A DNA stretch of 64,000 bases, from the NCBI RefSeq assembly GCF_019799965.1, contig NZ_JABGCJ010000001.1:762034-826033 (forward strand). The letters are read 5' to 3'. The translations under genes were made by a program, and so were the position numbers. Shown in pieces: positions 44,302 through 53,630 of this stretch (its first letter is position 1; each line of letters begins with the position of its first letter). The DNA is from Modestobacter italicus. GTDB taxonomy: Bacteria > Actinomycetota > Actinomycetes > Mycobacteriales > Geodermatophilaceae. Below the pieces are notes generated by a model, which was given only the letters and a program-made list of their open reading frames with translations, was not told where the DNA came from and did no database searches.

Positions 44302-45005
44302 GCAGCGATCCGATCCGCGTCGTCCTCGTCGACGACCAGCAGCTGGTCCGCGCCGGTTTCCGGATGGTGATCGACTCCCAGCCCGACCTCACCGTCGTCG
44401 GCGAGGCGGGGGACGGCGCGGCGGCCGTCGAGCTGCTGCGCCGGACGCCGGCCGACGTCGTCCTGATGGACGTGCGCATGCCGGGCACCGACGGCATCGC
44501 CGCGACCGAGCAGGTGACGGCGCTGCCCGAGCCGCCGCGGGTGGTCGTGCTGACCACCTTCGACCTCGACGAGTACGTCGTCGCCGCGATCGGCGCCGGG
44601 GCCAGCGGGTTCCTGCTCAAGGACGCCCCGCCGGAGGAGATGCTGGCCGCCGTGCGCACGGTGCACGCCGGTGACTCGGTGATCGCCGCCAGCTCCACCC
44701 GCCGGCTGCTGCAGCACGTGGCCCCGATCCTGCGCGGCTCCGGGGGCGCCGGGACGACGCAGGCCGACCCGGGGGCGCTGGCCGAGCTGACCCCGCGCGA
44801 GCGGGAGGTGCTGGTGCAGATGGCCTACGGCGCCACCAACACCGAGATCGCCGGCCAGCTGTTCGTCAGCGAGGCGACGGTGAAGACCCACGTCGGCCGG
44901 GTGCTGGCCAAGACCGGGTCCCGGGACCGCGTGCAGGCCGTGGTGCTGGCCTACCGCACCGGCCTGGTCGCCCCCGCCGACCTGCTCCGCGACGCCCCCG
45001 CCTGA
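44298..45005 (+). CDS. NarL/FixJ family response regulator
   Basis: The 235-residue protein has a REC domain (VVLVDDQQLVRAGFRMVID, phospho-Asp in VVLMDVRMPGTDG, Thr in VVVLTTFDLDEYV, Lys in GFLLKDAPPEEM) and a LuxR HTH (LTPREREVLVQMAYGATNTEIAGQLFVSEATVKTHVGRVLAKTG). It is translationally coupled to the preceding kinase. The pair may control the divergent MFS exporter, whose promoter region carries the long inverted repeat, but this is an inference. Confidence 0.94.
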   Translation: MSSDPIRVVLVDDQQLVRAGFRMVIDSQPDLTVVGEAGDGAAAVELLRRTPADVVLMDVRMPGTDGIAATEQVTALPEPPRVVVLTTFDLDEYVVAAIGAGASGFLLKDAPPEEMLAAVRTVHAGDSVIAASSTRRLLQHVAPILRGSGGAGTTQADPGALAELTPREREVLVQMAYGATNTEIAGQLFVSEATVKTHVGRVLAKTGSRDRVQAVVLAYRTGLVAPADLLRDAPA

Positions 45006-45503
45006 TCAGCCGCCGGGGCACGTCGCGTCACCCCCGCTGTGCTCCTGGCAGTGGCGGGGCTCGAGCTCCGGGACGTCGGGGGTGACCACCGCCTGCATCC
45101 AGAGCCCGAGGCACAGGCCCAGCACCGCGCCGCCGCCGAAGACGACCGCGGGGAGTCTCCGGCGCAGCAGCAACGCCACCACCAGCCCGAACCCGGGCAC
45201 GGCCGTGCCGAAGAGCACGGCCAGCCGGCCGTGGTGCTGCGCCTCGGCGCGGGCGGGGTCGGCGACGGGCTCGGCGGAGCCGTCGGGCCACCAGTCCGTG
45301 AGGTCCGGCGTGGCCAGGTCCGCCACCGCGCCGGCCCACTGCAGCCACTGCCAGCCGGTGAGCAGGAGCCAGGCGACCGCTACCGCGACCAGCACGGCCG
45401 TCGTCCAGCCCGGCGCCGGCCGGGTGCCGCGGGCAGGGCGCTGGACCTCCGGTGGGCCGTCGTCGACCTCCCACTCGAACACCCGCGTCCCCCTGTCGGT
45501 CAC
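45006..45503 (-). CDS. Membrane protein with C-terminal CQEHSGGDATCPGG tail (paralogue A)
   Basis: The 165-residue protein starts at a GTG (45503). A soluble N-terminus (DRGTRVFEWEVDDGPPEVQRPARG) is followed by three hydrophobic segments (TTAVLVAVAVAWLLLTGWQW, LAVLFGTAVPGFGLVVALLL and VVFGGGAVLGLCLGLWMQAVV). It ends with the short tail PRHCQEHSGGDATCPGG. The two cysteines could form a disulfide outside the cell. The family is not recognised. A tandem paralogue lies immediately upstream and has the same tail. Its stop codon touches that of the convergent response regulator gene. Confidence 0.7.
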   Translation of the reverse strand: MTDRGTRVFEWEVDDGPPEVQRPARGTRPAPGWTTAVLVAVAVAWLLLTGWQWLQWAGAVADLATPDLTDWWPDGSAEPVADPARAEAQHHGRLAVLFGTAVPGFGLVVALLLRRRLPAVVFGGGAVLGLCLGLWMQAVVTPDVPELEPRHCQEHSGGDATCPGG

Positions 45504-45555
45504 CTCGGCAGCCTGCTGACCTCCCTGGCCCGCTCGGCGGGGCCTCCGCCCGGCG

Positions 45556-46015
45556 TCAGCCGCCGGGGCACGTCGCGTCGCCGCCACTGTGCTCCTGGCA
45601 GTAGTGGGGTCCGTCATCCCGGGCAGGGGCGTCCGGGACGTCGGGTGAGACCGCGCCGTGGACGAGCAGGCCCACGACGAGCCCGACGACGGCGCCGACG
45701 CCGAACACCGCCTGCGCGACCCCCCCGCCGCCATCGGGCGGCCAGGTACCAGGCCAGGCCGGGGCAGCCGGCCCCGACGACCGTGGCGAGCACGGCGTCC
45801 CGCTGGGCGGCGGCGGTCTCGGCTGCGGTGGGCGCCTCGCCGTAGAGGTCCCAGGTGCCGAGCACGGCACTGAGCGCGAGCAGCGGCCCGGCGCCCAGCC
45901 ACCCCAGGGTGAGCAGGGAGATCGCGACGAACAGCCACCGCGGCACCCGCTGCTCGCCGTCGGCAGGCGCCAGCCGCTCGCGCCCCGAGGCGCCATCGCC
46001 CAGCCGCTCGATCAT
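45556..46015 (-). pseudogene. Frameshifted tandem paralogue B of the CQEHSGGDATCPGG membrane protein
   Basis: The first part reads MIERLGDGASGRERLAPADG, then hydrophobic helices, to WYLAARWRRGG in the frame opening at 46015. The second part (VAQAVFGVGAVVGLVVGLLVHGAV, then HYCQEHSGGDATCPGG) continues in another frame to the stop at 45556. The switch occurs at a run of seven C on the plus strand (45720-45726). A run of six would restore one frame. The last 47 bases are nearly identical to the end of paralogue A. This is a recent frameshift, a phase-variable tract or a sequencing error. Without it the protein would be about 152 residues. Confidence 0.7.
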
Positions 46016-46127
46016 CTGCCCCCTCCTCGTCAGCCCGGAGGATGACAGTCCCTCCGCCCCCGGGGGCAGCGGCGCGCTCGCACAGACCAGCCCGTGCGGC
46101 GACGCGGGCGCAGGTCTGGAGGCGAGA

Positions 46128-46139
46128 ACGTGATCACGT
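46128..46139. promoter_or_regulatory. Perfect 12-bp palindrome upstream of an ABC exporter operon
   Basis: ACGTGATCACGT lies 26 bp before the start of the ATPase gene, with GATCAC repeated once more downstream. It is a plausible operator for a dimeric repressor. Confidence 0.5.
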
Positions 46140-46165
46140 CCCGATCACCGCCTCTGGAGGCCGAA

Positions 46166-46936
<771 letters not shown>

Positions 46937-46941
46937 CCGCC

Positions 46942-49404
46942 ATGCGAGCAGTCACGCTGGCGAGCATCCGGGCGCACCTGCCCCGCCTGATCGCCTCCAC
47001 CCTGGCGATCGTCATCGCCGTGGGCTTCGTCGTCGCCACCCTGGTGCTCAACGAGACCACCAAGGCCACCGTGCTCGAGGCGGCCGGCGCCCAGTACGTC
47101 GACACCGACGTGGTCGTCACCTCCGACAGCGGCACGGGGCTGGCCGGGCAGGTCGACGCGCTCACCGGGCTGGACGGCGTGCAGGCGGTCGACCCGACCT
47201 GGCAGACCTCCGTGCAGGCGGTCGCCCCCGGGCGCACCGGCGCGCAGTACCTGCTGGTCGAGTCGGTGGCCGCCGACCCGCAGCTGCGCTGGCAGCAGCT
47301 GACCGCCGGCGCCCTGCCGGTCCGCGACGGCGAGGTGGCGGTGAGCGAGCGGGTCGGCGCCGAGGTCGGCGACGTCCTCCCGGTGACCACCTACGACGAC
47401 GAGGGCACCGCGACCACCACCGACGCCACCGTGACCGGCGTGGTCGACCTGGGCGGCGACCCGACCGCCGGGATCTACGGCAAGGCCTACGTCACCGCCG
47501 ACCAGGCGCAGGCCTGGGGCGCGACGGAACCGACCGAGCTGCGGGTCGCCGGCACCACCGCCGCCGACCCCGACGCCCTGATCGGCGAGGTGCGCGCCGC
47601 GCTGTCGGGTGAGGGCGTCACCGTCCGCACCGGCACCGAGCAGGCCGAGGAGTCGGTCGCGGCGCTGACCGGCGACGCCACCTGGCTCACCACCTCCCTC
47701 CTCGTGTTCGCCACCATCGCGGTGCTCGTCGCCGGGCTGGTCATCGCCAACACGTTCGCCGTCCTGCTGGCGCAGCGGACCCGCGACCTCGCGCTCCTGC
47801 GCTGCGTCGGTGCGACCGCCGGGCAGGTGCGCCGCAGCGTGCTCGGCGAAGCCGTGCTGACCGGACTGGTCGCCTCGGTGATCGGCGTGCTCGCCGGCAT
47901 CGGGCTCTCCGCCGCCGTCTCGGCCGTGGTGTCCGGCATGGACTCACCGATCCCGCTCTCCGGGGTGTCCGTCCCGCTGTACGCCGTCGGGGTCGGCCTC
48001 GCCGTCGGCACGCTCACCACGCTGGTCGCCGCCCTGGCCCCCGCCCGCGCCGCCACGAGGGTCGCCCCGCTCGCCGCGCTGCGGCCCACCGACCCCGCAC
48101 CGCTTCGCTCCCGCGGCGGCGTCGCTCGCCTGGTCACCGGCCTGCTGCTCGCCGTCCCCGGCGTCGCGCTGATGGTGCTGGGCGTGGTCTCCGCGTCCAT
48201 CCTGGTCGCGCTGGCCGGCGGGGTGCTCAGCTCGCTGGGCCTGCTGCTGCTCGCCCAGCGGGCGGTGCCGCCGATCGTCGCGGCGGCGGGCCGGCTGCTC
48301 GGCCGGTTCGGCGGGCTCCCGGCGCGGCTGGCCACCGGCAACGCCACCCGCAACCCCCGCCGGACGGCGGCCACCGCCACGGCGCTGCTGATCGGGGTGA
48401 CGCTGACCACGGCGATGGTCGTCGGCGCCAGCTCCACCCGGGCCACCGCGCAGGCCGGTCTGGCTGCGGAGTACCCGACCGACGTCATCGTCGACGGCTC
48501 GGACGAGGAGGTGACCAGCGCGCTGCAGGCCCAGCTGGCATCGGTGGACGGCGTCGTCGCCAGTACCGGGCTGACCGCGGCCACGCTGACCGGGCCCGAC
48601 GGCATGGAGACCTGGGCAGCCGGCATCGACGTGGAGCAGGCGCTGCCGGTGCTGCGCTCGACGTCCGACATGGCGCTCCCCGAGCTGGGGCAGGTCGTGC
48701 TGGACGAGTGGAGCGCCGACACCTGGGGGGTGCAGCCGGGTGAGTCGCTGACCCTGACCGCCGGCGACCGCTCCCGCACGCTCACCGTCGCGGACGGCGA
48801 GTCCGCCTACCCGCTGCTGACCGACACCGATCTGCAGTCCCTGGTGCCCGGTGCACCGGTGGACACCATGTGGCTGCGGCTGGCCGACGACGTCGACCAG
48901 ACCGCGGTGATCGACGAGGTCACCGACCTGGCCGGCACCGCGCTGCCCACCTCGTTCGTCACCGGGCTGGCCAGCGAGCGGGCCGCGATCGACCAGGTGG
49001 TCGACGTCCTGCTGCTGGTGGTCACCGGGCTGCTCGGCGTGGCCGTGCTCATCGCGCTGATCGGGGTCGGCAACACCCTGGCCCTCTCGGTGGTGGAGCG
49101 GCGGCAGGAGAGCGGGCTGCTGCGGGCGCTGGGCCTGACCCGCGGCCAGCTGCGCGGTCTGCTGGCCTGGGAGGCCGTGCTGGTCGCCGGGGTCGCCGCG
49201 GTGCTCGGCGTGCTGGTCGGTGGCGCCTACGGCCTGGTCGGGGCGGCCTCGGCGCTCGGGGAGATCGGCGAGGTGGTGATCAGCATCCCGTGGCTGCAGG
49301 TGCTGGCGATCGTGCTGATCGCGACGGTGGCCGGGCTGCTGGCCTCGGTGCTGCCGGCCCGCCGGGCGGCGAAGACCCCGCCGGTGGCCGCCATCGCCGG
49401 CTGA
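46942..49404 (+). CDS. FtsX/MacB-type ABC transporter permease (second system)
   Basis: The 820-residue protein has an N-terminal helix, two large extracytoplasmic domains rich in V, D and T, and two FtsX cores with loops LALLRCVGATAGQVRRSV and SGLLRALGLTRGQLRGLL. About eight to ten helices are visible. VLPARRAAKTPPVAAIAG closes it, as is common in this family. Actinobacterial members of this size export lipids or peptides or counter cell-envelope antibiotics. The substrate cannot be stated. A strong terminator follows. Confidence 0.9.
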   Translation: MRAVTLASIRAHLPRLIASTLAIVIAVGFVVATLVLNETTKATVLEAAGAQYVDTDVVVTSDSGTGLAGQVDALTGLDGVQAVDPTWQTSVQAVAPGRTGAQYLLVESVAADPQLRWQQLTAGALPVRDGEVAVSERVGAEVGDVLPVTTYDDEGTATTTDATVTGVVDLGGDPTAGIYGKAYVTADQAQAWGATEPTELRVAGTTAADPDALIGEVRAALSGEGVTVRTGTEQAEESVAALTGDATWLTTSLLVFATIAVLVAGLVIANTFAVLLAQRTRDLALLRCVGATAGQVRRSVLGEAVLTGLVASVIGVLAGIGLSAAVSAVVSGMDSPIPLSGVSVPLYAVGVGLAVGTLTTLVAALAPARAATRVAPLAALRPTDPAPLRSRGGVARLVTGLLLAVPGVALMVLGVVSASILVALAGGVLSSLGLLLLAQRAVPPIVAAAGRLLGRFGGLPARLATGNATRNPRRTAATATALLIGVTLTTAMVVGASSTRATAQAGLAAEYPTDVIVDGSDEEVTSALQAQLASVDGVVASTGLTAATLTGPDGMETWAAGIDVEQALPVLRSTSDMALPELGQVVLDEWSADTWGVQPGESLTLTAGDRSRTLTVADGESAYPLLTDTDLQSLVPGAPVDTMWLRLADDVDQTAVIDEVTDLAGTALPTSFVTGLASERAAIDQVVDVLLLVVTGLLGVAVLIALIGVGNTLALSVVERRQESGLLRALGLTRGQLRGLLAWEAVLVAGVAAVLGVLVGGAYGLVGAASALGEIGEVVISIPWLQVLAIVLIATVAGLLASVLPARRAAKTPPVAAIAG

Positions 49405-49415
49405 GCCCGCACGAC

Positions 49416-49450
49416 GCGAGGGACCGGGGCCGAAGGCCCCGGTCCCTCGC
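49416..49450 (+). terminator. 16-bp perfect hairpin terminator of the exporter operon
   Basis: Arms 49416-49431 and 49435-49450 (GCGAGGGACCGGGGCC and its complement) are joined by a GAA loop and begin 11 bases after the permease stop. Confidence 0.88.
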
Positions 49451-49522
49451 CGTCCCCTGGCCGGCAGCCGGGCGACGACGGCCGTCCAGCGGGGACACAG
49501 CCGGCCGGGGGATGCTGGGGGC

Positions 49523-50716
49523 GTGCCGTTCCTCCGCCGTGCCGTCACCGCCACCGCTGCCACCGCCCTGCTGGGCGGCGTGAGCTGGGTCGCCCGCGCC
49601 GCCTGGGGCCTGCCCGTCGCCCTGGGCGCCAGCCGCCGCCGGCTGCGCCCCACCGTCACCGGGTCACCGCAGTTCTCCGACGGGAAGTTCCACAACAACC
49701 TGCCCACCCCGGCCCTGGCCCCGGCGAACGCCCGCGACGGGCTGCTGCGCCAGTGGCACGAGGACCGGCACAAGGGGCTGCCCGGCGGGCCGATCCCGCT
49801 GGTCTCCCCCGAGCTGCCCGAGCAGGCCGGAGAGCTGGCGGTCACCTGGTTCGGCCACTCCAGCGCGCTGCTGGAGGTCGACGGCCACCGGGTGCTCGTC
49901 GACCCCGTCTGGGGCGAGCGGGTCTCGCCGTCCCCGCTGATCGGCCCGGCCCGGCTGCACGAACCACCGGTGCCGGTGGAGAGCCTGCCGCCGGTCGACG
50001 CGGTGCTGATCAGCCACGACCACTACGACCACCTCGACCTGCCGACGGTGCGGGCCCTGGTGCGCGAGCAGTCCGCACCGTTCGTCGTCCCGCTGGGGAT
50101 CGGCACGCACCTGCGCGCCTGGGGCGTGCCGGACGACCGGATCGTGGAGCTGGACTGGGACGGCGCCACGACGGTCGCCGGGCTCACCCTCACCTGCACC
50201 GAGGCGCGGCACTTCTCCGGCCGGTTCCTGTCCCGAGACACCACGCTCTGGTCGTCCTGGGTGGTCACCGGGCCGCGGCACCGGGTGTTCTTCGGCGGCG
50301 ACACCGGCTACACGCCGGCCTTCGCCGGGATCGGCGCACGGCTGGGCCCCTTCGACCTGACCCTGCAGCCGATCGGCGCCTACAACGACGCCTGGCACGC
50401 CATCCACATGGACCCCGAGGAGGCGGTGCGGGCGCACGGCGACCTCGGCGGCCGGGTGCTGGTCCCGATCCACTGGGCCACGTTCAACCTGGCCTTCCAC
50501 CGCTGGGCCGAGCCGGTGCAGCGGCTGCTCACCGCCGCCGACGCCCGCGGGGTGACCGTGGTCGTGCCGCAGCCGGGCGAGCGGGTCGACGTCCTCTCCC
50601 CGCCGCCGCTGCGCGACTGGTGGACGGCGGTCGGCTCGGCCGACGAGGCAGCTGGCGAGGCGGACGGCGCGCCGGTACGGACCGGTCCGCTCCGCCGGGT
50701 CAGCCCGCGCCGGTGA
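49523..50716 (+). CDS. Metallo-beta-lactamase fold hydrolase, NAPE-PLD/UlaG-like
   Basis: The 397-residue protein has an N-terminal hydrophobic stretch (TATAATALLGGVSWVARAAWG) that may anchor it. A metal-binding domain follows: WFGHSSALLEVDG, HxHxDH in SHDHYDHLD, a His in EARHFSGR and an Asp in FFGGDTGY. IHMDPEEAVRAHGDLGGRVLVPIHWATFNLAFH is the conserved end of N-acyl-phosphatidylethanolamine phospholipase D-like enzymes. A phosphodiester or lactone in a lipid is a probable substrate. It overlaps the convergent HAD gene by 17 bases. Confidence 0.88.
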   Translation: MPFLRRAVTATAATALLGGVSWVARAAWGLPVALGASRRRLRPTVTGSPQFSDGKFHNNLPTPALAPANARDGLLRQWHEDRHKGLPGGPIPLVSPELPEQAGELAVTWFGHSSALLEVDGHRVLVDPVWGERVSPSPLIGPARLHEPPVPVESLPPVDAVLISHDHYDHLDLPTVRALVREQSAPFVVPLGIGTHLRAWGVPDDRIVELDWDGATTVAGLTLTCTEARHFSGRFLSRDTTLWSSWVVTGPRHRVFFGGDTGYTPAFAGIGARLGPFDLTLQPIGAYNDAWHAIHMDPEEAVRAHGDLGGRVLVPIHWATFNLAFHRWAEPVQRLLTAADARGVTVVVPQPGERVDVLSPPPLRDWWTAVGSADEAAGEADGAPVRTGPLRRVSPRR

Positions 50717-51368
50717 GCGCGTCGAGGACGGCGGGCAGCTCCGCCAGGTCCTCGACCTCGTGCTGCGGCTGCGGGCCCTCGGGGTCGACCCGGTGCCCGG
50801 CTCGCCGCACCCGGACGACGGCCAATCCGGCCTCCAGGGCCCCGCGGGTGTCCCGGGCCGACGCCGGCACGTGCACGTCGACGCCGGCCGCCGCCGCCCG
50901 CTGGTAGAGCTCGGCGTGCGGCTTGTAGGCGTGCAGCCGCTCGCTGGTCAGCACCGCGTCGTCGTCGACCAGCCCGGCGGCGCGGGTGCGGCGGAAGAGG
51001 TCGTCGTCGACGTTGGACAGCACCCCCACCCGGTGCCGCTCGGCGACCAGCGGCAGCGCCCGGCCGACGTCCGGCCACAGCGGCCAGTCCGGCAGCGACT
51101 CCAGCAGTGCGAGGGTGTCGGCGGTGGCGTCGGCGTCCAGCCCGCGGGCGGCGTAGGTGGCGGCCAGGGCGCGGCGGCAGTGCTCGGCGAAGGGCACCCA
51201 CTCCTCGGCGTCCTTCTGCGAGGCCTTGTTGCGGGCGTCCCAGTCGTCGTAGAGGTCGGTGCCGGACACCTCCCAGCCGCGCCCGGCGGCGAGTGCGTCG
51301 AACGCCGCCGACCCGCCGCTCCGGGAGTCGATCAGCGCGCTGAACAGGTCGAAGGTCACCAGGGGCAT
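50700..51368 (-). CDS. HAD-superfamily hydrolase (haloacid dehalogenase-like)
   Basis: The 222-residue protein has motif I in VTFDLFSALID (nucleophile Asp, with F-S in place of the D-x-T of phosphatases, as in type II dehalogenase-like members). Motif II is GVLSNVDDDLF and motif III Lys is in HAYKPHAELY. Motif IV, normally an acidic GD pattern, reads PASARDTRGALEAG here and is degenerate, so activity is uncertain. The ATG at 51368 follows AGGATGGG. The frame also has an ATG nine bases earlier. Confidence 0.85.
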   Translation of the reverse strand: MPLVTFDLFSALIDSRSGGSAAFDALAAGRGWEVSGTDLYDDWDARNKASQKDAEEWVPFAEHCRRALAATYAARGLDADATADTLALLESLPDWPLWPDVGRALPLVAERHRVGVLSNVDDDLFRRTRAAGLVDDDAVLTSERLHAYKPHAELYQRAAAAGVDVHVPASARDTRGALEAGLAVVRVRRAGHRVDPEGPQPQHEVEDLAELPAVLDALTGAG

Positions 51369-51384
51369 GCGCCCCATCCTGCGC

Positions 51385-52254
51385 TCAGCGCAGCAGCTTG
51401 GACATCCGGCGGTCGGCCAGCGGCTTGCCGCCGGTCTGGCAGGTAGGGCAGTACTGCAGTGACGTGTCGGCGAAGGACACCTCGCGCACGGTGTCCCCGC
51501 ACACCGGGCAGGGCAGGCCGGTGCGGGCGTGCACCTGCAGCCCGGCCCGCTTCTCGCCCTTGAGCGTCGCCGCCCGCTGGCCGAGCTGGCGGTCCAGCGC
51601 GCCGGTCAGCGTCTCCCGCATCGCGGTGTGCAGCCGGAGCAGCTCGTCGTCGGTGACCTTGTCGGCCATCTTGAACGGCGAGAGCCGGGCGGCGTGCAGG
51701 ATCTCGTCCGAGTAGGCGTTGCCGATCCCCGACAGCACCGTCTGGTCGGTGAGCGTGCCCTTGAGCTGGGTGTGCCGGCCGGCCAGCAGCGCCCCGAACG
51801 TCTCGGTGTCCACCTCGAGGGCGTCCGGGCCCAGCCGCGCAACACCGGGCACCTCGGCCGGCGACCGGACGACGTAGACCGCCAGCCCCTTGCGCGTGCC
51901 CTGCTCGGTGAGGTCGAACCCCTCGGGCAGCTCGCCCTCGCGGGGTTCCAGGTGCACCCGCAGCGCCAGCGGCCCCTTGCCCGGCTTGGGCGGGGCCGTG
52001 GGCAGGTTCTCCCGCCAGTGCAGCCAGCCCGCCCGGGCCAGGTGCACCACCAGGTGCAGCCCGGAGACGTCGAGGTCCAGGAACTTGCCGTGCCGGAAGG
52101 CACCAGTCACCTCCAGCCCGGCCAGCGCGGACAGCGGCGGGTCGAAGGTCTTGATCGCCTGGACGCCGGCCAGGTCCACGCGCGTGATCACACGGCCGAC
52201 GGCGTTCTCCCGCAGGAACGCCGCCAGCGCCTCCACCTCGGGCAACTCGGGCAC
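51385..52254 (-). CDS. Fpg/Nei family DNA glycosylase
   Basis: The 289-residue base-excision repair enzyme removes oxidised bases and nicks the strand. The start is fixed by biochemistry: the family needs Pro2 as nucleophile, and the GTG at 52254 gives (V)PELPEVE. The helix-two-turn-helix motif is seen in DQTVLSGIGNAYSDEILHAA, and the C-terminal zinc finger in CPVCGDTVREVSF plus YCPTCQTGG. Relatives in actinobacteria are annotated as Fpg/Nei type. I cannot tell Fpg (8-oxoG) from Nei (pyrimidine) specificity by eye. The ATG-containing extension upstream comes from a palindromic repeat. Confidence 0.93.
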   Translation of the reverse strand: MPELPEVEALAAFLRENAVGRVITRVDLAGVQAIKTFDPPLSALAGLEVTGAFRHGKFLDLDVSGLHLVVHLARAGWLHWRENLPTAPPKPGKGPLALRVHLEPREGELPEGFDLTEQGTRKGLAVYVVRSPAEVPGVARLGPDALEVDTETFGALLAGRHTQLKGTLTDQTVLSGIGNAYSDEILHAARLSPFKMADKVTDDELLRLHTAMRETLTGALDRQLGQRAATLKGEKRAGLQVHARTGLPCPVCGDTVREVSFADTSLQYCPTCQTGGKPLADRRMSKLLR

Positions 52255-52300
52255 GCGCCCATGATCCACGCCGAACGCCGTCCCCGTCGTCCCCCAGCCG

Positions 52301-52326
52301 GGGGCAGAAATGGCCATTTCTGCCCC
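52301..52326. repeat. Perfect 26-bp palindrome without loop
   Basis: GGGGCAGAAATGG is followed directly by its exact complement CCATTTCTGCCCC. It lies between the Fpg/Nei start and another palindrome (52358-52381), in DNA otherwise poor in A and T. Further CCCCAG / CTGGGG pairing flanks it. Confidence 0.85.
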
Positions 52327-52357
52327 TGGGGTGGGTCGTGGGGTCGGCCGGCAACCC

Positions 52358-52381
52358 CGGCCATGTTGGCGAACATGGCCG
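52358..52381 (-). terminator. Copy 4 of the GGCCATGTT palindrome family
   Basis: Arms CGGCCATGTT and AACATGGCCG are perfect around GGCG. It lies 11 bases beyond the stop of the aminotransferase gene on the minus strand. Confidence 0.8.
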
Positions 52382-52392
52382 AGCGTCGCGGG

Positions 52393-53559
52393 TCAGCGGA
52401 CGGCGGTGGACATCCGCTCGACGATGGTGCGGAGCACCGGGCGCGGGGTGGCCAGGGTGAGCCGCACGTGGCCGCCGCCGGCCAGGCCGCACTCGGGGCC
52501 GTCGACCAGGGCCACCCCGGCCTCGCGCAGGAAGAACTCGGCCAGCGGCTCGCCGATGCCCAGCTCACGGCAGTCCAGCCAGGCCAGGTAGGTGCCCTCG
52601 GGCGGGGTGTACCGCACCTGAGGCAGGTGCTCGGCGAGCAGCTCGGCCAGCAGCCGGCGGTTGCCGTCCAGGTAGGCCAGGACGCCGTCCAGCCACGGAC
52701 CGCCCTCGGTGAACGCCACCGCGTTGGCGATCGCCCCCAGCGTCGAGCAGCCGTGCTCGGGCCGCTCGGAGACCTCCGCCCACCGCGCGGCGTCCGCGTC
52801 GTTGGACAGCAGCAGCTGCGCGCACTTGAGCCCGGGCAGGTTCCACGCCTTGGACGCCGAGGTGGCGGTGAGCGTGTGCCCCGCGGCGAGCTCCGAGACG
52901 GCGGCGTAGGGCCGGTGGACGGCGCCCGGCAGCACCAGCGGGGCGTGGATCTCGTCGGAGAACACCCGGGCGCCGTTGCGGTCGACCACCTCGGCCAGCG
53001 CGAGCTGCTCGGCCTCGGTGAACACCCGGCCGGTGGGGTTGTGCGGGTTGACGTGCACCAGCAGCGCGCCGGGGGTCAGCGCCTCGTCGAGCGCGGCCAG
53101 GTCGTAGCCGAGCCGGCCATCCTCCCCGGTCACCATCGGCACCTGGACCACCGCGCGGCCCAGTTCCCCGGGCACCCTGAGGAAGGGCATGTAGGCCGGG
53201 GTCGGCAGCACCACCGGGGCGCCGGCCGGGGTGAAGTGGTTGACCGCCACCTGCAGCCCGGCGACGACGTCGGCCAGCGGCGCGACCCGCTCGGCCGGCA
53301 CGTCCCAGCCGTACCGCTGCTGCTGCCACTGCGCGCACGCCCGGGCCAGCGCCAGCTGCGTGGCGGCGGGCAGGTAGCCGAACGCCGCCGCGTCGACGGC
53401 CTCGTGCAGGGCGCGGGTGACCACCGGCGCCGTCCCGAAGTCCATCTCGGCGACGAAGGCGCCGATCGCCTCGCCGTACCGGGTCCACTTCAGGCTGCCG
53501 GCCGCGCGCAGCGAGTCCTCGCTGAGCGCGTCGAAGGAGGCGGGGAGGTCGTCGTCCAC
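52393..53559 (-). CDS. MalY/PatB-type PLP aminotransferase or cystathionine beta-lyase
   Basis: The 388-residue fold-type I PLP enzyme has the family opening with RYGEAIGAFVAEMDFGTAPVV, the NPHNPTGRVFT substrate loop, a cofactor Asp in FSDEIHAPLVL and the Schiff-base Lys in SASKAWNLPGLKCA. MalY/PatB members cleave the C-S bond of cystathionine or act as regulators. Some are simple transaminases. Length is normal. The GTG at 53559 gives VDDDLPASFDALSEDSLR. It has palindrome-family repeats on both sides. Confidence 0.9.
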   Translation of the reverse strand: MDDDLPASFDALSEDSLRAAGSLKWTRYGEAIGAFVAEMDFGTAPVVTRALHEAVDAAAFGYLPAATQLALARACAQWQQQRYGWDVPAERVAPLADVVAGLQVAVNHFTPAGAPVVLPTPAYMPFLRVPGELGRAVVQVPMVTGEDGRLGYDLAALDEALTPGALLVHVNPHNPTGRVFTEAEQLALAEVVDRNGARVFSDEIHAPLVLPGAVHRPYAAVSELAAGHTLTATSASKAWNLPGLKCAQLLLSNDADAARWAEVSERPEHGCSTLGAIANAVAFTEGGPWLDGVLAYLDGNRRLLAELLAEHLPQVRYTPPEGTYLAWLDCRELGIGEPLAEFFLREAGVALVDGPECGLAGGGHVRLTLATPRPVLRTIVERMSTAVR

Positions 53560-53596
53560 CCGGTCAGTCTGGCCCGCCCCGCCGCCGACCGGACAG

Positions 53597-53620
53597 CGGC
53601 CATGTTGGCCAACACGGCCG
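53597..53620 (-). terminator. Copy 5 of the GGCCATGTT palindrome family
   Basis: Arms CGGCCATGTT and AACACGGCCG pair with one G-U around GGCC. It lies 10 bases beyond the malic enzyme stop on the minus strand. Confidence 0.75.
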
Positions 53621-53630
53621 GATGGGGACG

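Noticed and set aside
52255-52317. ATG start for the Fpg/Nei glycosylase giving MAISAPG
   Set aside because: It begins within the 26-bp palindrome, and the enzyme family requires a proline directly after the start, which only the GTG at 52254 gives.
53597-53620. The GGCCATGTT palindromes as uptake signals or restriction sites
   Set aside because: Their strict placement beside stop codons and the presence of loops fit terminators better. I have no evidence of DNA uptake function.
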